A DNA stretch of 20,557 bases from Piscinibacter sp050175855 (lineage in GTDB: Bacteria; Pseudomonadota; Gammaproteobacteria; Burkholderiales; Burkholderiaceae_C), in the NCBI RefSeq assembly GCF_050175855.1, contig NZ_JBFXIO010000031.1, positions 1 to 20,557 of the forward strand, given 5' to 3'. Both the position numbers and the translations under genes were made by a program. Below are positions 7,093 through 13,352 of this stretch, piece by piece (position 1 is the first letter of the stretch; every line of letters starts with the position of its first letter). The notes below the pieces were generated by a model. The model was given only the letters and a program-made list of their open reading frames with translations. It was not told the DNA's origin and ran no database searches.

Positions 7093-8085
7093 ATGCAAAC
7101 CAATCTGCTGAAACCCAAAGCCATCAACGTGGAGCCGCTCGGCGGCAATCGCGCCAAGGTCACGCTCGAGCCGTTCGAGCGCGGCTACGGCCACACGTTG
7201 GGCAACGCGCTGCGCCGCGTGCTGCTGTCGTCCATGATCGGCTACGCGCCGACCGAGGTGACGATCGCCGGCGTGCTGCACGAGTACTCTGCGATCGACG
7301 GGGTTCAGGAGGACGTGGTTCACATCATGCTGAACCTCAAGGGCGTCGTGTTCCGCCTGCACAACCGCGACGAAGTCACGCTGGTGCTGCGCAAGGAAGG
7401 CGAAGGCCCGGTCACCGCCGGCGACATCCAGACGCCGCACGACGTCGAGATCATCAACCCCGAGCACGTCATCGCCCACCTGTCGCAAGGCGGCAAGCTC
7501 GACATGCAGATCAAGGTCGAGAAGGGCCGCGGCTACGTGCCGGGCACGCTGCGCCGCTACGGCGACGAGCCGACCAAGTCGATCGGCCGCATCGTGCTGG
7601 ACGCCTCGTTCTCGCCGGTCTCGCGCGTGAGCTACACCGTCGAGAGCGCCCGCGTCGAGCAGCGAACCGACCTCGACAAGCTCGTGATGGAGATCGTCAC
7701 CAACGGCGCCATCACGCCGGAAGAGGCGATCCGCGCCTCGGCCAAGGTGCTGGTGGAGCAGCTCGCGGTGTTCGCGCAGCTCGAGGGCCAGGTCGACCAG
7801 ATCTTCGACGCCGGCCGTACCGAGCGCAGCGACCAGAAGTTCGATCCGATCCTGCTGCGCCCGGTCGACGAGCTCGAGCTGACCGTGCGCTCGGCCAACT
7901 GCCTGAAGGCCGAGAACATCTACTACATCGGCGATCTGATCCAGCGCACCGAGACCGAGCTGCTGAAGACGCCGAACCTCGGCCGCAAGTCGCTCAACGA
8001 GATCAAGGAAGTGCTCGCCTCGCGTGGCCTCACGCTCGGCGCACGCCTCGAGAACTGGCCCCCGCAGGGCCTGGACAAGCGCTGA
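7093..8085 (+). CDS. rpoA: DNA-directed RNA polymerase alpha subunit
   Basis: 330 residues, the usual size. The alpha dimer is the assembly platform of RNA polymerase and its C-terminal domain contacts UP elements and activators. The N-terminal domain (about 1-235) includes the dimerisation helix HTLGNALRRVLLSSMIGYAP (34-53). After a short linker the C-terminal domain (about 245-330) carries the ELTVRSANCLKAENIYYIGD segment containing the DNA-contacting Arg, Asn and Cys/Lys positions, the KTPNLGRKSLNEIKEVL helices, and the end LENWPP. GAGAGGAA upstream serves as ribosome-binding site. It lies 145 bp after rpsD. Confidence 0.98.
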   Translation: MQTNLLKPKAINVEPLGGNRAKVTLEPFERGYGHTLGNALRRVLLSSMIGYAPTEVTIAGVLHEYSAIDGVQEDVVHIMLNLKGVVFRLHNRDEVTLVLRKEGEGPVTAGDIQTPHDVEIINPEHVIAHLSQGGKLDMQIKVEKGRGYVPGTLRRYGDEPTKSIGRIVLDASFSPVSRVSYTVESARVEQRTDLDKLVMEIVTNGAITPEEAIRASAKVLVEQLAVFAQLEGQVDQIFDAGRTERSDQKFDPILLRPVDELELTVRSANCLKAENIYYIGDLIQRTETELLKTPNLGRKSLNEIKEVLASRGLTLGARLENWPPQGLDKR

Positions 8086-8104
8086 AACGCTCAGCGCGAT
8101 GTGC

Positions 8105-8133
8105 AACCCCCGGTACCTGACACGGCCGGGGTT
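8105..8133 (+). promoter_or_regulatory. Hairpin in the rpoA-rplQ gap
   Basis: AACCCC (8105-8110) pairs with GGGGTT (8128-8133). With C8111 bulged, GG (8112-8113) adds two more pairs with CC (8126-8127), leaving a 12-nt loop. CAATAAAGACAGG then leads into the rplQ ribosome-binding site 21 bp before the ATG. There is no T-tract. It may be an mRNA processing or pausing element; the function is unknown. Confidence 0.45.
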
Positions 8134-8154
8134 CAATAAAGACAGGAAAGCACC

Positions 8155-8559
8155 ATGCGTCACCGTCACGGACTTCGCAAACTCAACCGCACCAGCGAGC
8201 ATCGCCAGGCGATGCTGCGCAACATGTGCAACTCGCTGCTGACGCACGAGGCGATCAAGACCACGGTCCCCAAGGCCAAGGAATTGCGCCGCGTCGTCGA
8301 GCCGCTGATCACGCTGGCCAAGGAGCCCACGCTGGCCAACCGCCGCCTGGCCTTCGATCGCACGCGCGACCGCGCCGTGGTCACCAAGCTGTTCAACGAA
8401 CTGGGCCCGCGCTACAAGGCGCGCCCGGGCGGCTACACGCGGATCCTGAAGATGGGTTTCCGTGTCGGCGACAACGCGCCGATGGCCTTCGTCGAACTGG
8501 TCGACCGCCCGGAGCCGGTGGCTGCCGAAGAGGCGCCCGCCGCCGAGAAGGCCGAGTGA
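8155..8559 (+). CDS. rplQ: 50S ribosomal protein L17
   Basis: 134 residues. L17 lies near the peptide exit region of the 50S subunit. The N-terminal core MRHRHGLRKLNRTSEHRQAM and the L17 signature IKTTVPKAKELRRVVEPLIT (about residues 34-53) are clear, as is the GGYTRILKMGFRVGDNAPMA segment. The tail after residue 118 is acidic and alanine-rich (EEAPAAEKAE). AGGAAAG precedes the ATG. It is the last gene of the ribosomal cluster and is followed by a terminator. Confidence 0.98.
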   Translation: MRHRHGLRKLNRTSEHRQAMLRNMCNSLLTHEAIKTTVPKAKELRRVVEPLITLAKEPTLANRRLAFDRTRDRAVVTKLFNELGPRYKARPGGYTRILKMGFRVGDNAPMAFVELVDRPEPVAAEEAPAAEKAE

Positions 8560-8589
8560 CGGCCTGATCCGCGATCTCGATCGAACCGG

Positions 8590-8611
8590 AAGCCGGCGTG
8601 AGCCGGCTTTT
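8590..8611 (+). terminator. Intrinsic terminator after rplQ
   Basis: AAGCCGGC (8590-8597) pairs with GCCGGCTT (8602-8609) around a GTGA loop, followed by TTCTGTTT. It lies 30 bp after the rplQ stop and is the probable end of the spc/alpha transcript. Confidence 0.88.
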
Positions 8612-8820
8612 CTGTTTCCGGGCACCGCTCATGGCCTGCCTGCGAGGGAGTCGAGCCGCCCAGCCAACAAAATCACGCTCACTCGACCCCCTATGCGGAT
8701 GATGGCCGCGCCGGACCGCTGCACAGACGCGGACGAAACGGCAGAATGAGGCCGAAGGGGTTGAAGCTGCCGCGGCAGGGGGCCAGGAGCGCGATCCGAA
8801 GTGTGGGTGGCGAAGATCAG

Positions 8821-9234
8821 ATGAGCGCGAGCAACACCTCCGAAGAAGCGTCGGGCCCGGTCCAGGGCGGCGGCGACAGCGTCGACTGGATGCGGCTGCG
8901 CAGCCCGCAGCGCGACCAGGATCGCGTGCTGCAGAGCCCGACGCACGTCTGGCTGCGGCGCATCCCGTCGGCCATCCACCCCAAGCACCTGTGCCGCTAC
9001 TACCCCCGCATCGCCAATCGCCTGGCGATGGCCTGGGGCGACAAGACCGAGGTCGAGGAGATCTTCGAAGACCTCCTGCAAGACCGGCGCGGCCAGCGCA
9101 AGGGTTTCTCGGAACGCGTGCGCGTGGAGATCGAGCGGCTGCAGCGCTTCCACCAGCGCAAGCTGCATGTCAACTACCCGCCGCTGATGGTGGTGCGCCG
9201 CCGCCTGCCGCCGGGGCTCGACGGCAACGGCTAG
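8821..9234 (+). CDS. Conserved-looking protein of unknown function, 137 aa
   Basis: The product is soluble, with no signal peptide or membrane segment. The first 25 residues are polar and low in complexity (SASNTSEEASGPVQGGG). The likely folded part runs from about residue 38 to 112: THVWLRRIPSAIHPKHLCRY, then YPRIANRLAMAW, then LLQDRRGQRKGFSERV and a helix ending in RLQRFH. I recall RIANRLA and DRRG-R-GF motifs in uncharacterised betaproteobacterial proteins but know no function. The ATG at 8821 is preferred. An upstream in-frame ATG at 8746 adds 25 basic residues without an obvious ribosome-binding site. It is separated from rplQ by a terminator, so it is probably transcribed on its own. 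The 209 bp before it hold no clear promoter. Confidence 0.7.
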   Translation: MSASNTSEEASGPVQGGGDSVDWMRLRSPQRDQDRVLQSPTHVWLRRIPSAIHPKHLCRYYPRIANRLAMAWGDKTEVEEIFEDLLQDRRGQRKGFSERVRVEIERLQRFHQRKLHVNYPPLMVVRRRLPPGLDGNG

Positions 9235-9363
9235 GCGGCGTGCCGTCTCTGGGCGTGAGCCGCCGGAGCTTGTGGCGTGCCGGCCAGCGGACGAGGCCCG
9301 ACCGGACAGGACTCCTCGCTCCGCCCCGCACGCACTCGGCGAACACGGTCGACGAAACTAGGC

Positions 9364-9369
9364 TATACT
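9364..9369 (+). promoter_or_regulatory. -10 element of the tRNA-fMet promoter
   Basis: TATACT matches the sigma-70 -10 consensus at 5 of 6 positions and lies 13 bp before the mature tRNA 5' end, so transcription would start about 7 nt upstream of the tRNA. The -35 is weak; the best match, CGAACA at 9340-9345, has 18-bp spacing. The GC-rich discriminator (CCGC) after the -10 is compatible with stringent control, as in many stable-RNA promoters. Confidence 0.55.
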
Positions 9370-9382
9370 CCGCAGCTTCAGT

Positions 9383-9459
<77 letters not shown>

Positions 9460-9486
9460 CCGAATACCCAGTGCCCCAGGCACATT

Positions 9487-9512
9487 CGAAGCCCGCCTCT
9501 AGGTGGGCTTCG
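9487..9512 (+). terminator. Hairpin after tRNA-fMet, probable terminator
   Basis: CGAAGCCCGCC (9487-9497) pairs with GGTGGGCTTCG (9502-9512) around a TCTA loop, an 11-bp stem with one G:T wobble, 27 bp after the tRNA. The following CTGCTTCGGGG is not T-rich, so termination efficiency is uncertain. A processing or stability role for the 3' trailer is possible. Confidence 0.55.
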
Positions 9513-9589
9513 CTGCTTCGGGGCGCTGTTGCCCGGGTGCAAAGGCCGTGCATCGGTCAGCGCCGGCCCGGCTCCGCTAGAGTTGCGCC

Positions 9590-9793
9590 GTGACCTCCGC
9601 GAAGAAGCCATCGCAAGCCTCCGACCGCCGCACCGGCCGCGACCGGCGTAAGGCCGATCGTGGCTCGCCCACCGGGCGGGAACGGCGGGTCGGCATGGAG
9701 CCGCGCAAGCCCGAGATCAGCGAGATCGAGGTCACGCCTTCCGAATGGGCTGCGCTCGAGGAACAGCTGAAGCCGCCGAGCAAGGGCGGTTGA
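9590..9793 (+). CDS. Small arginine-rich protein of unknown function, 67 aa
   Basis: A GTG-started frame encodes a very basic N-terminal half with repeated RR-G-RR elements (DRRTGRDRRKADRG, then GRERRVGMEPR). An acidic C-terminal half (KPEISEIEVTPSEWAALEEQ) follows. The pattern, with RRxGxDRR followed by a short acidic stretch ending near EW, resembles small uncharacterised betaproteobacterial proteins I remember, but I assign no function. No clear ribosome-binding site precedes the GTG, and an internal ATG at 9695 is an alternative start. It is tail-to-tail with the Omp85 gene, with one base between the stop codons. Confidence 0.6.
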   Translation: MTSAKKPSQASDRRTGRDRRKADRGSPTGRERRVGMEPRKPEISEIEVTPSEWAALEEQLKPPSKGG

Positions 9794-9794
9794 C

Positions 9795-11420
9795 TCAGAA
9801 GCTCGTCTTCGTCTTCACGTTCAGCTGCACCTTCTTGATGTCGCTGGTGGCGTCGATCGGGAAGGCCAGGTCGACGTGCAGCACGTTGCTGAAGGCCGAG
9901 CGCACGCTGACGATGCGCAGCCCGACGCCGGCATTGCGCAGCCAGCCCGGATTGACCGTGTTGACGTTGTCGCCGCCCCAGGCGCGCCCGACGTCGAAGA
10001 ACGCCGCCCCACCGACGCGGAACAGCTGCCAGACGTACAGGTCGGTGTAGAAGCGCTCCTCCACGGTGAACAGGGCGCGGCGCGTGCCGCTCTGGTAGCG
10101 CAGGGGATAGCCGCGCAGGCCGTTGTCCGCGCCGAGCAGCAAGGCGTCGGGCAGCGACGGCCGCACCACCCGATCGGCCGACGCGGACGCATAGAAGAGC
10201 CAGCGCCTGCCTTGCGGCAGGTAGTACTGCGCCTGCGCGCCCAGGCGCTGCCGACGCGATTCCCCTGCGTCGAACTCGCCCGACAGCAGCGCCTGCACCA
10301 TCAACCGATGCTCCGGCCAGGGTTCGAACCCGCGCGCGATGTTGCCGTTGTAGAGCCAGGGGTTGCGCGCCGAGCCGAGCGCCACCGACGCCCGGCCGAG
10401 CTCGAAGGTCGCAGCCAAACCCAGCGCAAAGAACTCCGGCCTGCCGATGAGGTTGCGGTTGGTCTCGCGCTCGAAGCGGTCTTCGATCAGCTCGTAGCGC
10501 GCGAACGGCAGCACGAGCTTCTCGGTGGCCGGCAATCCGGCGGGCGCCACCAGGCCCGGCTCGACGGCGTAGCTGTCTTCGAGCTTGCGAAGCCCGAGCG
10601 TGTAGCGCTGCACCCAGCCGTCGCGCAGCCCGGCTGACCAGCCGCCGAACACCTCCTCGCGCCGCTCGCCGCGGCGGTACTGGCTGACCACGTTGCCGGC
10701 GTTGTAGATCGAGTCGATGCGATCATCTCTCAGCGCCGAGGCGCCGGCCGTCCAGTGCGCGTCGAGTTCATAGAACGGCCGGACCAGCGAAACCGCATCC
10801 CGCGTGCCGTCGCTGCTGGAGGCATGCTGGTATGAGAACGAAGCCCAGGTGCCGAACGCGCGGGTGTTGGAGAAGTCGAACTCGGTGCTCGTGCGGTCGA
10901 CGTCCTTGGAGCGCCCCAGCGCAATCGACGTGCCCGTGCCGAGGATGTTGTACTCGCGCAGCTTGAACCCGCCGGTGTTCGCGCCGCCGGAACGCCCCGC
11001 GCTGAGCCCGGGATCGAGAGACCAGGTGTCTCGTGTGCGGACTTCGAGATCGACCACGCCGTCGTTCAGCGCCACCGGCCGGATCTCGACGTCGTACAGA
11101 TAGCGGTTGCTGCGCAGCAGGCGTTCGGTCTCCTCGATCACCCGGACCGAAAGCGGTTCGCCGGACTTGAACAGCAGGCTGCGACGGATGACTCCCTCGC
11201 GAGTGGGAATGTGCAGCCGGTTGGCGGTGCGGAACAGCCAGCGGTCTTCCTTCGGATCGGACAGGTCGAAGATCGGCCCGGGCACGACGCGCACCTCGCC
11301 GATGCGCGCGCCAGCCGCCTCGAGTTCCGCCAGGTCGGGAAGCGGAGGTTCGAGGCTCTGCGCGTGTGCCGGAAGCGCCAGCGCGAGAAGGAGGCTGGGA
11401 AGCCGGAGCGCCCAATGCAT
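9795..11420 (-). CDS. Omp85-superfamily outer-membrane beta-barrel protein with one POTRA-like domain
   Basis: 541 residues. The start MHWALRLPSLLLALALPAHA is a Sec signal peptide with likely cleavage after residue 20. An in-frame start 25 codons upstream would bury the signal and is rejected. Residues about 40-131 look like a single POTRA module (FKSGEPLSVRVIEETERLLR, then SNRYLYDVEIRP). The rest alternates like amphipathic beta strands and contains the Omp85 barrel motif LRGY (residues 435-438), a late FFDVGRAWG strand and a C-terminal Phe (KTKTSF) typical of barrels inserted by BAM. Full BamA has five POTRAs and TamA three, so this is neither. Similar proteins are annotated as surface antigen D15 or BamA/TamA family. 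The role (protein or lipid translocation) is unknown, and no partner gene lies beside it. Confidence 0.82.
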   Translation of the reverse strand: MHWALRLPSLLLALALPAHAQSLEPPLPDLAELEAAGARIGEVRVVPGPIFDLSDPKEDRWLFRTANRLHIPTREGVIRRSLLFKSGEPLSVRVIEETERLLRSNRYLYDVEIRPVALNDGVVDLEVRTRDTWSLDPGLSAGRSGGANTGGFKLREYNILGTGTSIALGRSKDVDRTSTEFDFSNTRAFGTWASFSYQHASSSDGTRDAVSLVRPFYELDAHWTAGASALRDDRIDSIYNAGNVVSQYRRGERREEVFGGWSAGLRDGWVQRYTLGLRKLEDSYAVEPGLVAPAGLPATEKLVLPFARYELIEDRFERETNRNLIGRPEFFALGLAATFELGRASVALGSARNPWLYNGNIARGFEPWPEHRLMVQALLSGEFDAGESRRQRLGAQAQYYLPQGRRWLFYASASADRVVRPSLPDALLLGADNGLRGYPLRYQSGTRRALFTVEERFYTDLYVWQLFRVGGAAFFDVGRAWGGDNVNTVNPGWLRNAGVGLRIVSVRSAFSNVLHVDLAFPIDATSDIKKVQLNVKTKTSF

Positions 11421-11478
11421 GTCGCGAGTGTGCCGTTGGCCGCTTGGGCTGGCATTAACCGGGCGCAAGCCATGCCGG

Positions 11479-11509
11479 CAGTTTACGGGAGACAAATTCC
11501 AGTAAACTG
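11479..11509. promoter_or_regulatory. Inverted repeat, probable operator between Omp85 gene and XRE regulator
   Basis: CAGTTTAC (11479-11486) and GTAAACTG (11502-11509) form a perfect 8-bp inverted repeat with a 15-bp spacer, about two helical turns between half-site centres. The right half also lies within CCAGT-AA-ACTGG (11499-11510). TTTACG (11482-11487) and TAAACT (11503-11508) could serve as weak -35 and -10 elements (15-bp spacing) inside the repeat. A start about 7 bp after the latter falls on the regulator ATG, suggesting a leaderless or nearly leaderless transcript. The probable ligand is the XRE protein encoded next to it; this is inference. Confidence 0.65.
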
Positions 11510-11515
11510 GATGCC

Positions 11516-12106
11516 ATGGATGTCACCCAGCGCCTCGCGCGTCGCCTGAAATCGTTGCGTGAAGAGCGAGGCTGGTCGCTCGACGCCCTGGCCGCGCGCA
11601 GCGGCGTGAGCCGCTCCAACATCTCGCTGATCGAGCGCGGGCAGAGCAGCCCGACGGCGAGCGTGCTCGACAAGCTCAGCGCCGGACTGGGCGTCACGCT
11701 GGCTTCGATGTTCGAGGAGCCGGCCGAGCCCGGCACCGCCGCCTCGCCGCTGGCGCGCGTGGCCGACCAGCCGCTGTGGGCCGATCCCGGCTCCGGCTAT
11801 CTGCGCCGCAACGTGTCACCGCCGGTGCGCTCGCCGATCCAGCTCGTCGACGTGCGCTTCCCGGCCGGCCAGCGCGTCGCCTACGAGGCGGCGCCGCGCG
11901 ACGACGAGGTCCATCAGCAGGTCTGGATGATCGACGGCACGATGACGCTGACGGTGGGCGACACCATCTGGCGGCTGGAGGCCGGAGACTGCCTGGCGAT
12001 GACGCTGGACGCGCCCATCGTCTTCCACAACCCCGGGACACGCGAGGCGCGCTACCTCGTCGCCCTGGTCAGCCTGCCGCGCGGCGGGGCAAGGAGAGTC
12101 GCATGA
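11516..12106 (+). CDS. XRE-family regulator with C-terminal cupin domain
   Basis: 196 residues. The N-terminal XRE/Cro helix-turn-helix (about residues 6-66) contains LREERGWSLDALAARSGVSR and then SNISLIERGQSSPTASVLDKL. The C-terminal cupin fold (about 100-190) has FPAGQRVAYEAAPRDDEVHQ followed by GTMTLTVGDTIWRLEAGDCL, matching the usual ligand-sensing half of this class. Proteins of this layout act as one-component sensors that usually repress or activate an adjacent gene. Its stop overlaps the ATG of the downstream acetyltransferase (ATGA), so the two are co-translated. A palindromic site lies 6 bp before the start, consistent with autoregulation. No strong Shine-Dalgarno is visible. Confidence 0.92.
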   Translation: MDVTQRLARRLKSLREERGWSLDALAARSGVSRSNISLIERGQSSPTASVLDKLSAGLGVTLASMFEEPAEPGTAASPLARVADQPLWADPGSGYLRRNVSPPVRSPIQLVDVRFPAGQRVAYEAAPRDDEVHQQVWMIDGTMTLTVGDTIWRLEAGDCLAMTLDAPIVFHNPGTREARYLVALVSLPRGGARRVA

Positions 12107-12630
12107 GCACAGGTTTCGCGATCCGGCGCGTCGCTGCCGGCGAGGTCGATGCGCTGGTGGAGCCGCTGGCCGAGGTGCTGCTGGATTGCGTCGAAGGCGG
12201 TGCCTCGGTCAGCTTCATGTGGCCACTGCCGCGCGAGCGCGCGCTGTCGTTCTGGCGTGGTGTGGCTGCCGGCGTGCGCAGCGGCGAACGCTTGCTGCTG
12301 GTGGGCGAAGCCGAGCCGGGGCGGATCGACGGCACCGTGCAGCTGGTGCTGGCCCAGCCCGACAACCAGCCGCACCGCGCCGACCTGGCGAAGATGCTGG
12401 TGCACCGCCGCGCGCGCCGGCGCGGGCTGGCGCGCTCGCTGCTCGATGCGGCCGAGCAGGCCGCGCGAGACGAGGGCAAGACGGTGCTGGTGCTCGACAC
12501 CGTCACCGGCGGCGACGCCGAGCGGCTCTACCAGCGCAGCGGCTGGCAGCGTGTCGGCGTGATCCCCAACTACGCGCTGATGCCCGACGGCCGGCCCTGC
12601 CCGACCACCTACTTCCACAAGCCGCTCTGA
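12103..12630 (+). CDS. GNAT-family N-acetyltransferase, tabtoxin-resistance (TTR)-like
   Basis: 175 residues. The acetyl-CoA-binding motif A is RRARRRGLARSLLDAAEQAA (about residues 102-121), with the preceding KMLV strand and the later VLVLDTVTGGDAERLYQRSG block (128-147) marking the second half of the GNAT fold. From memory, the EGGASVSFM segment (31-39), the PNYALMPDGRPCPTTYFHK end and the overall length resemble the Pseudomonas syringae tabtoxin-resistance acetyltransferase. The substrate cannot be read from sequence; a small amine, amino acid or peptide antibiotic is possible. The ATG overlaps the regulator stop (ATGA) and follows AAGGAGAG at 12091-12098, a strong ribosome-binding site. 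The gene abuts the convergent TetR gene with no gap. Confidence 0.9.
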   Translation: MSTGFAIRRVAAGEVDALVEPLAEVLLDCVEGGASVSFMWPLPRERALSFWRGVAAGVRSGERLLLVGEAEPGRIDGTVQLVLAQPDNQPHRADLAKMLVHRRARRRGLARSLLDAAEQAARDEGKTVLVLDTVTGGDAERLYQRSGWQRVGVIPNYALMPDGRPCPTTYFHKPL

Positions 12631-13254
12631 TCAGGGGCCGGCCGGCGCCAGGCCGCGCAGGTAGGCGTCGATCGCCTGCTCGCCCACGCGCACGAGGTCG
12701 AAGGCCTGCGGATCGATCATCCAGTTGGTGATCAGGCCGTCGACCAGCGACTCCATGCCCATGGCCGCCGCGCGCGCCGGCAGGGCACTGCGCAGCCTGC
12801 CCAGGCGCGCGGCGCGACGCAGGCCGCGTTCGACGTTGGCCACCCGGTTGCGAATGCCCGTCAGGCGCCGCTCGCGCACGCCGCGCAAGGCATTGCCGTG
12901 CTCGACCTTGAACAGCGCGACCTCGAACACACGCCGGGCCTGCGGGTCGTTCACCGTCGCCCGCAAGGCCGCCAGGTAGCTGCCGCGGATCTGCGCCACG
13001 GGATCGTCGAGCGTGCGCTCGCCGCTGCGCAGGATCTCCGCCTCGAGCGGCAGCGTCACGCGGTTCATCATCGCGTTGAACAGGTCGGCCTTGTTGCGGA
13101 AGTGCCAGTAGACGGCGCCGCGCGTCACGCCCGCTGCCGTGGCGATCTGCTCCAGCGAGGTGCGCGACACGCCGCGGCGCAGGAACTCGCGCTCCGCCAT
13201 GTCGAGGATGCGGTCGCGGGTGCGCAGGGCGTCTTCCTTGGTGCGGCGGGCCAT
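12631..13254 (-). CDS. TetR/AcrR-family repressor of the adjacent RND pump
   Basis: 207 residues, a typical AcrR/TtgR/MexZ-like size. The DNA-binding domain at the N-terminus (MARRTKEDALRTRDRILDMA, helix-turn-helix about residues 34-53: LEQIATAAGVTRGAVYWHFR) has the YWHFxNKxxLF signature. The helical C-terminal ligand-binding part ends in IDAYLRGLAPAGP. The ATG at 13252-13254 is chosen because family homology begins there; an upstream start 39 codons earlier would run through the operator. It is divergent from the membrane-fusion protein gene across 98 bp containing an AcrR-like palindrome, so it very probably represses the pump and perhaps itself, released by hydrophobic drugs. Confidence 0.93.
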   Translation of the reverse strand: MARRTKEDALRTRDRILDMAEREFLRRGVSRTSLEQIATAAGVTRGAVYWHFRNKADLFNAMMNRVTLPLEAEILRSGERTLDDPVAQIRGSYLAALRATVNDPQARRVFEVALFKVEHGNALRGVRERRLTGIRNRVANVERGLRRAARLGRLRSALPARAAAMGMESLVDGLITNWMIDPQAFDLVRVGEQAIDAYLRGLAPAGP

Positions 13255-13272
13255 GGGTGTTTCGGCGGATGA

Positions 13273-13302
13273 CCGACATACATTCAAGCTTGTATGTATA
13301 GT
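13273..13302 (+). promoter_or_regulatory. RND pump promoter with embedded AcrR-like operator
   Basis: ACATACA (13276-13282) and TGTATGT (13291-13297) form a perfect 7-bp inverted repeat with an 8-bp spacer. The half-sites match those of AcrR/TtgR-class operators (ACATACAT arms). CCGACA (13273-13278, 4 of 6) and TATAGT (13297-13302, 5 of 6) make a sigma-70 promoter with 18-bp spacing for the pump genes. The repressor would therefore occupy the spacer and block polymerase directly. AAGGGG at 13342-13347 is the ribosome-binding site of the next gene. Confidence 0.82.
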
Positions 13303-13352
13303 AACTTCTCGTCGTCGGCGTCGGGAGGCGCCGATCGTCACAAGGGGATTCC

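Noticed and set aside
7090..8625. A 511-codon minus-strand open frame opposite rpoA and rplQ
   Set aside because: Shadow of two certain genes; no recognisable domain.
8746..8820. Longer start for the 137-residue unknown protein
   Set aside because: Adds 25 basic residues with no ribosome-binding site; kept only as an alternative start.
9234..9264. GGCGGC and GCCGCC inverted repeat after the unknown protein gene
   Set aside because: Only 6 bp with a 19-nt loop and no T-tract; expected by chance in such GC-rich DNA.
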